A stretch of DNA of 43,867 nt from Flavobacterium sp. (GTDB taxonomy: Bacteria > Bacteroidota > Bacteroidia > Flavobacteriales > Flavobacteriaceae): positions 23,499 through 67,365 of the forward strand of contig DNNO01000043.1 of assembly GCA_003497625.1 (NCBI GenBank), given 5' to 3'. Made by a program: the position numbers and the translations under genes. How positions within the stretch are numbered: the stretch's first letter is position 1; the number at the start of each line of letters is the position of its first letter. The notes under the pieces are model-generated. The model saw nothing but the letters and a program-made list of their open reading frames with translations. It was not told the DNA's origin and did no database searches. Positions 39,442 to 43,867 of the stretch are shown here, piece after piece.

Positions 39442-41637
39442 TTAATTCGCTACTTCACTAATAAACTTAATTCGCATTAAACGAAGTTCTTCGATATCGT
39501 AATCGCCATCAAATTCTTTTAAAGCGTCTTTGATATTATCCGATTCGGAATCCATGAAATAATCGTGAATCTCTTCTTGTTGGTCTTCATCTAAGATTTC
39601 GTCAATCCAATAACGAATATTCAATTTGGTTCCCGAATAAACAATTTGTTCCATTTCTTTCAGCAAACCATCCATATCTAAGCCTTTTGCTTTAGCGATA
39701 TCATCTAACGCTAACTTTCTGTCTACGTTTTGAATAATATACAACTTCAATCCAGAATTAGCTCCAGTAGATTTTACCACCAAATCATCTGGACGAATAA
39801 TGTCGTTATCTTCTACATATCTAGTAATTAAATCGATGAATGGTTTTCCGTATTTTTTAGCTTTTCCTTCTCCTACTCCATGAACATTACTTAGCTCATC
39901 AATAGAAATAGGATATTTTAATGCCATATCTTCTAAAGAAGGATCTTGGAAAATAACAAACGGTGGAACACCTAACTTTTTAGCTTCTTTCTTGCGTAAA
40001 TCGCGCAACATACTCATTAACGCTTCATCAGCTGTTCCTGTAGATTTTGCTGCGGTTACAATCGCTTCATCTTCTTCTTCATTATATTCGTGGTCTTCCG
40101 ACATCATAAAAGAAACTGGTTTTTTGATAAACGCTTCTCCTTTTTCTGACATTTTCAACACACCATAGGTCTCAATATCTTTTGTCAACAATCCATCCAC
40201 TAAAACTTGACGAATTAACGCCATCCAATATTTCTCATCGAAATCAGCACCACTTCCAAAATAAGGCTGTGTATCAATTTTTTGCGCTTTAATAATCGCA
40301 TTAACTTTACCTACAAGCGCTAAAACTACTTCTTTAGATTTGAACAATTGTTTGGTATCGCGAACTACTTTTAACAAGGTAACCACTTGATCTTGTGCTT
40401 CGACTTTCTTTTTCGGATTGCGAACGTTGTCGTCCATATCGGCGCCATCTCCATTGACATCATCGAATTCTTCACCAAAATAGTGCAATAAGAATTTACG
40501 ACGTGACATCGAAGTTTCGGCATAAGCTACCACTTCTTGCAACAACGCAAAACCGATTTCTTGTTCGGCAACTGGTTTTCCGGAAAGGAATTTTTCTAAC
40601 TTTTCAATGTCTTTATACGAATAATACGCCAAACAATGTCCTTCGCCACCATCACGACCAGCACGACCCGTTTCTTGGTAGTAACTTTCTAATGATTTTG
40701 GAATATCGTGGTGAATTACAAAACGAACATCCGGCTTGTCGATCCCCATACCAAAAGCGATAGTTGCTACTACGACTTCAACATCTTCCATTAAGAACAT
40801 GTCTTGATGTTTGGCACGTGTTTTAGCATCTAAGCCAGCATGATAGGGAACAGCACTAACACCGTTGACTTGTAAAACTTGTGCAATTTCTTCCACTTTT
40901 TTACGGCTCAAACAGTAAATAACACCTGATTTTCCTTTATGTTGCTTGATAAATCGAATGATATCCGATTCGATATTTTTAGTTTTTGTACGTACTTCGT
41001 AATATAAATTAGGACGGTTGAACGATGCTTTAAAAGTATTTGCATCAGGCATATCCAAGTTTTTCAAGATATCCTCTTGCACTTTTGGAGTTGCCGTTGC
41101 GGTTAAACCAATCATCGGCACATCGCCTAAAAGACGAACAATATTTCTTAAATTACGATATTCAGGACGGAAATCATGTCCCCATTCCGAAATACAATGA
41201 GCCTCATCAATCGCTACGAAAGAAATGGGAACGCTGTTTAAAAATTCGATATATTCTTCCTTGGTTAAGGATTCTGGTGCTACATATAATAGTTTAGTGA
41301 TGCCCGAAGTAATGTCTTTTTTTACCTTGGCAATCTCTGTTTTATTTAAAGAAGAGTTTAAAACGTGCGCAATTCCTGGATCAGAACTTAAGCTTCGAAT
41401 GGCATCTACTTGGTTTTTCATTAAGGCAATCAGCGGAGAAACCACAATAGCGGTTCCATCTAATACCAATGCTGGCAACTGATAACAAAGCGACTTACCT
41501 CCACCAGTAGGCATAATCACAAAGGTATTATTTCCTGTGATGATACTTTTAACTACTTGTTCTTGAAGTCCTTTGAATTGGTTAAAACCAAAATATTTCT
41601 TTAATTCTTTATGTAAATCAATTTCGTGTGGATTCAT
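39442..41637 (-). CDS. recQ: ATP-dependent DNA helicase RecQ
   Basis: A 731-residue 3'-to-5' DNA helicase used in recombination repair. Walker A is MPTGGGKSLC (about 41-50) and motif II is DEAHCISEWGHDFRPEYR. The later motifs VVATIAFGMGIDKPDVRFVIHHDIP and YYQETGRAGRDG are intact. An RQC-like region follows, then an HRDC domain (about 530-610: PPFVIFQDPSLEDMALKYP, LSNVHGVGEGKAKKYG). The C-terminus (about 620-731) is an extra acidic helical extension beyond E. coli RecQ (about 610 residues). Divergent from kdsD with overlapping promoter elements. Confidence 0.95.
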   Translation of the reverse strand: MNPHEIDLHKELKKYFGFNQFKGLQEQVVKSIITGNNTFVIMPTGGGKSLCYQLPALVLDGTAIVVSPLIALMKNQVDAIRSLSSDPGIAHVLNSSLNKTEIAKVKKDITSGITKLLYVAPESLTKEEYIEFLNSVPISFVAIDEAHCISEWGHDFRPEYRNLRNIVRLLGDVPMIGLTATATPKVQEDILKNLDMPDANTFKASFNRPNLYYEVRTKTKNIESDIIRFIKQHKGKSGVIYCLSRKKVEEIAQVLQVNGVSAVPYHAGLDAKTRAKHQDMFLMEDVEVVVATIAFGMGIDKPDVRFVIHHDIPKSLESYYQETGRAGRDGGEGHCLAYYSYKDIEKLEKFLSGKPVAEQEIGFALLQEVVAYAETSMSRRKFLLHYFGEEFDDVNGDGADMDDNVRNPKKKVEAQDQVVTLLKVVRDTKQLFKSKEVVLALVGKVNAIIKAQKIDTQPYFGSGADFDEKYWMALIRQVLVDGLLTKDIETYGVLKMSEKGEAFIKKPVSFMMSEDHEYNEEEDEAIVTAAKSTGTADEALMSMLRDLRKKEAKKLGVPPFVIFQDPSLEDMALKYPISIDELSNVHGVGEGKAKKYGKPFIDLITRYVEDNDIIRPDDLVVKSTGANSGLKLYIIQNVDRKLALDDIAKAKGLDMDGLLKEMEQIVYSGTKLNIRYWIDEILDEDQQEEIHDYFMDSESDNIKDALKEFDGDYDIEELRLMRIKFISEVAN

Positions 41638-41659
41638 TCTCTATTAATATGATTTTACC

Positions 41660-41667
41660 TAAATTTG
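41660..41667 (+). promoter_or_regulatory. kdsD operon promoter -7 element
   Basis: TAAATTTG, 55 bases before the TTG start at 41723. It directly abuts the minus-strand recQ -7 element. Confidence 0.5.
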
Positions 41668-41675
41668 CAAACATA
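41668..41675 (-). promoter_or_regulatory. recQ promoter -7 element
   Basis: Reads TATGTTTG on the minus strand, 31 bases before the recQ ATG. The two -7 elements face each other end to end. Confidence 0.5.
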
Positions 41676-41722
41676 AAGATACGACTTTCTTTTACACATA
41701 CAAATTTTTTAATTTTTCTATT

Positions 41723-42688
41723 TTGAGCACAACTGAAACGATTTTAGCTACCGCAAAACGAACTTTACTTTCCGAAAGTAAAAGCATCGCAGATCTTGTA
41801 AATTACTTAGATGAAGACTTTGCCAAAAGTGTTACCGAAATCTACAACACCAAAGGAAGATTAGTAGTAACCGGAATTGGTAAAAGCGCTTTAATTGCTC
41901 AAAAGATTGTAGCTACTTTAAATTCTACCGGAACACCTTCTATGTTTTTACACGCAGCAGAAGCCGTTCATGGTGATTTAGGAATGGTACAACCCGAGGA
42001 TATCATCATTTGTATTTCAAAAAGCGGCAATAGTCCGGAGATTAAAGTATTGGCTCCGTTATTAAAACGTTTTGGCAATACCTTGATTGGAATGACAGCG
42101 GATAAAAATTCGTACTTAGGAAAAGAATCACATTATATTTTACATGCTTATGTTGAAAGCGAAGCATGTCCAAATAATTTGGCACCGACAAATAGCACTA
42201 CAGCTCAATTAGTACTTGGAGATGCTTTAGCGGTTTGCTTAATGGAAATGCGTAATTTTAAAAGTGAAGATTTTGCTGTGTATCATCCAGGTGGTGCATT
42301 AGGGAAAAAATTATTACTTCGTGTAAAAGATATGTTGGATACTACTCACAAACCAATGGTAACTCCAGACGCTTCTATCAAAAAAGTGATTATGGAAATT
42401 TCCGAAAAACGTTTAGGTGTAACGGCGGTTATTGAAAACAATCAAGTAATAGGAATTGTAACCGATGGAGATATTCGTCGTATGTTAAACAACCGTGATA
42501 CTTTTGCCGATTTAACAGCACAAGATATTATGACGAAAAACCCAAAAAATATCAACTCTAGCATTTTAGTTTCGGAAGCATTGGATATTTTGGAAAACAA
42601 TTCAATTACGCAGTTAGTCGTAATTGACAACAACGAATACAAAGGAATACTTCACTTACACGATATTTTAAAAGAAGGAATCGTATAA
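41723..42688 (+). CDS. kdsD: KpsF/GutQ family sugar-phosphate isomerase (arabinose-5-phosphate isomerase)
   Basis: A 321-residue enzyme that converts ribulose-5-phosphate to arabinose-5-phosphate, the first step to Kdo for lipopolysaccharide. The SIS domain (about 35-185) shows VVTGIGKSALIAQKIVATLNSTGTPSMFLHAAEAVHGDLGM and ICISKSGNSPEI. Two CBS domains follow (about 207-321; ITDGDIRRML-type core VTDGDIRRML). The start is TTG: no in-frame ATG exists until well inside the SIS domain. Its stop shares an A with the tatC start (TAATG). Confidence 0.93.
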   Translation: MSTTETILATAKRTLLSESKSIADLVNYLDEDFAKSVTEIYNTKGRLVVTGIGKSALIAQKIVATLNSTGTPSMFLHAAEAVHGDLGMVQPEDIIICISKSGNSPEIKVLAPLLKRFGNTLIGMTADKNSYLGKESHYILHAYVESEACPNNLAPTNSTTAQLVLGDALAVCLMEMRNFKSEDFAVYHPGGALGKKLLLRVKDMLDTTHKPMVTPDASIKKVIMEISEKRLGVTAVIENNQVIGIVTDGDIRRMLNNRDTFADLTAQDIMTKNPKNINSSILVSEALDILENNSITQLVVIDNNEYKGILHLHDILKEGIV

Positions 42689-43509
42689 TGGCAGAAAAAA
42701 ACATAAAAGAGATGTCGTTTTTAGACCATCTCGAAGAATTACGTTGGTTATTAGTTAGAAGTTCGGCAGCCATTATTATTTGCGGAATAGTCGCTTTCTT
42801 TTTTAGCGATTTTATTTTCAATGAAATTATTTTTGGCCCTAAGAATCCAAACTTTATTACTTACCAATTATTTTGTGAATTGGGAAAACAGTTTGATTTA
42901 CAAGAAACTTTATGCATCACCGAAATCAATCTTCCTATTCAAAATAGAGAAATGGGCGGACAATTTTCGATGCACATGTGGACTTCCATTACTGTAGGTT
43001 TCATTTTTGCCTTTCCTTTTATTTTATGGGAAATTTGGAAATTTATCAGTCCAGCCTTGTATGAAAAAGAAAGAAAATATGCAGTATCATTCATTATAGT
43101 TTCTTCCTTTTTGTTTTTTGTTGGAGTTCTGTTTGGTTACTATTTAATTGCGCCGTTATCCGTTCAATTTTTTGCCAGTTATATTGTGAGTCCAGAAATT
43201 AGTAACTCTATTGATATTAATTCGTATATCAGTTTAATGAAAACATCCGCTATTGCTAGTGGATTGTTGTTTGAATTACCTATTATTATTTTCTTCCTTA
43301 CGAAAATAGGATTAGTAACTCCAGAATTTTTAAGAAAATACCGAAAATATACTTTGGTCATCGTATTAATTGTCGCGGCAGTTATTACACCACCAGATGT
43401 TTTAAGTCAAATCATAGTTTCGATTCCAATTATGATATTGTACGAAGCTAGTATTTTGATTAGTGTTTTAGTTGTAAAAAGTCAAGAAAGAGAAAAATTA
43501 AAAGTATAA
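42688..43509 (+). CDS. tatC: Twin-arginine translocase subunit TatC
   Basis: A 273-residue inner-membrane protein, the receptor that recognises twin-arginine signal peptides and recruits TatA. The N-terminal MSFLDHLEELRWLLVRSS, the segment FPFILWEIWKFISPALYEKERKYA, and six membrane helices match TatC. Compared with E. coli it has an extra periplasmic insert after helix 1 (about 48-90, with two Cys) as in other Bacteroidota. The basic tail (QEREKLKV) is cytoplasmic. It is coupled to kdsD and followed after three bases by the carboxymuconolactone decarboxylase family gene. TatA is not in the window. Confidence 0.95.
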   Translation: MAEKNIKEMSFLDHLEELRWLLVRSSAAIIICGIVAFFFSDFIFNEIIFGPKNPNFITYQLFCELGKQFDLQETLCITEINLPIQNREMGGQFSMHMWTSITVGFIFAFPFILWEIWKFISPALYEKERKYAVSFIIVSSFLFFVGVLFGYYLIAPLSVQFFASYIVSPEISNSIDINSYISLMKTSAIASGLLFELPIIIFFLTKIGLVTPEFLRKYRKYTLVIVLIVAAVITPPDVLSQIIVSIPIMILYEASILISVLVVKSQEREKLKV

Positions 43510-43512
43510 ATT

Positions 43513-43857
43513 ATGTCAGATTTAGTAAAAGAATTCAATGATTATCGTTCTAAAATGAACGAAAAATTATTAGCCGATAACAACAAAGTCATCAAAAGAA
43601 TTTTCAATGTAGATACGAATGCATACATGGAAGGTGCTTTAGACGTAAAAACCAAAGAATTATTAGGTTTGGTAGCTTCGGCGGTATTACGATGTGATGA
43701 TTGTATCAAATACCATTTAGAAACCGCTTACAAAAACGGTGTTACTAAAGAAGAAATGATGGAAAGCATGGGAATTGCCACTTTAGTAGGTGGAACCATT
43801 GTAATTCCTCACTTAAGAAGAGCGTATGAGTTTTGGGAAGCATTGGAAAACAATTAG
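43513..43857 (+). CDS. Carboxymuconolactone decarboxylase family protein (AhpD-like)
   Basis: A 114-residue protein of the AhpD-like fold. The redox-type CxxC with following His is visible in LRCDDCIKYHLETAYKNG (about 58-75). The helices KTKELLGLVASAV and MMESMGIATLVGGTIVIPHLRRAY match the family. The CxxC suggests a peroxidase or disulfide role rather than a true decarboxylase. It lies three bases after tatC, so it is the third gene of the kdsD operon as seen; more genes may follow beyond the window. Confidence 0.93.
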   Translation: MSDLVKEFNDYRSKMNEKLLADNNKVIKRIFNVDTNAYMEGALDVKTKELLGLVASAVLRCDDCIKYHLETAYKNGVTKEEMMESMGIATLVGGTIVIPHLRRAYEFWEALENN

Positions 43858-43867
43858 TTTATTTGAA

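Overview
This 43.9 kb window is AT-rich chromosomal DNA from a member of the Bacteroidota, most likely Flavobacterium or a close relative. Four things support this. The protein content is typical of flavobacteria (Bacteroidota-type outer-membrane beta-barrel receptor with an N-terminal carboxypeptidase-like domain, DUF6132, DUF4369, YegP, M61 and S9 secreted peptidases). Exported proteins have the short signal peptides and lipoboxes of the group. Strong Shine-Dalgarno sequences are absent. Many genes carry the Bacteroidota promoter -7 element TAnnTTTG 20-40 bases before the start. No phage, insertion sequence, CRISPR array or rRNA was seen. There is one tRNA gene. No family assignment below was checked against a database.

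Layout. 1-1665: an exported kelch-like protein that runs off the left edge, a small cysteine-containing exported protein and a DUF6132 membrane protein; the last two share an Fnr/Crp-like palindrome. 1725-7942: argS followed by a tightly coupled surface O-acylation operon (two SGNH proteins, one with a LysM module, and an MBOAT acyltransferase). 8123-14649: an outer-membrane receptor-like protein, a KAS III enzyme, a YegP protein and a large S9 peptidase. 14725-17634: an orphan ABC ATPase, a small beta-barrel protein, and an OmpA lipoprotein with a lipocalin-like lipoprotein. 17806-22579: htpG, then a five-gene operon (unknown membrane protein, VOC, SRPBCC, beta-propeller, DUF2721) whose promoter is built into the htpG terminator. 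22639-29884: lipoproteins, an L,D-transpeptidase-like protein, an EamA transporter, aquaporin Z, AlkB, DUF2805, an M61 peptidase and a DUF4369 lipoprotein. 30040-31431: a small accessory-looking cassette (compact endonuclease V-like protein plus SUKH-like protein) beside tRNA-Thr. 31509-34318: a conserved small protein, then manA, bcp, queD and idi. 34618-39382: a cold-shock-domain protein, an FAD dehydrogenase, DUF2891, a small conserved protein, an AraC regulator and DUF983. 39442-43857: recQ divergent from the kdsD-tatC-carboxymuconolactone decarboxylase operon.

Most of the window is housekeeping and envelope biology. The points most worth a second look are the paired palindromes at 1440 and 1711, the endonuclease V-like/SUKH-like pair by the tRNA, the LysM module inserted inside an SGNH hydrolase, and several genes where the longest open frame starts with a TTG that is really the end of the promoter -7 element.
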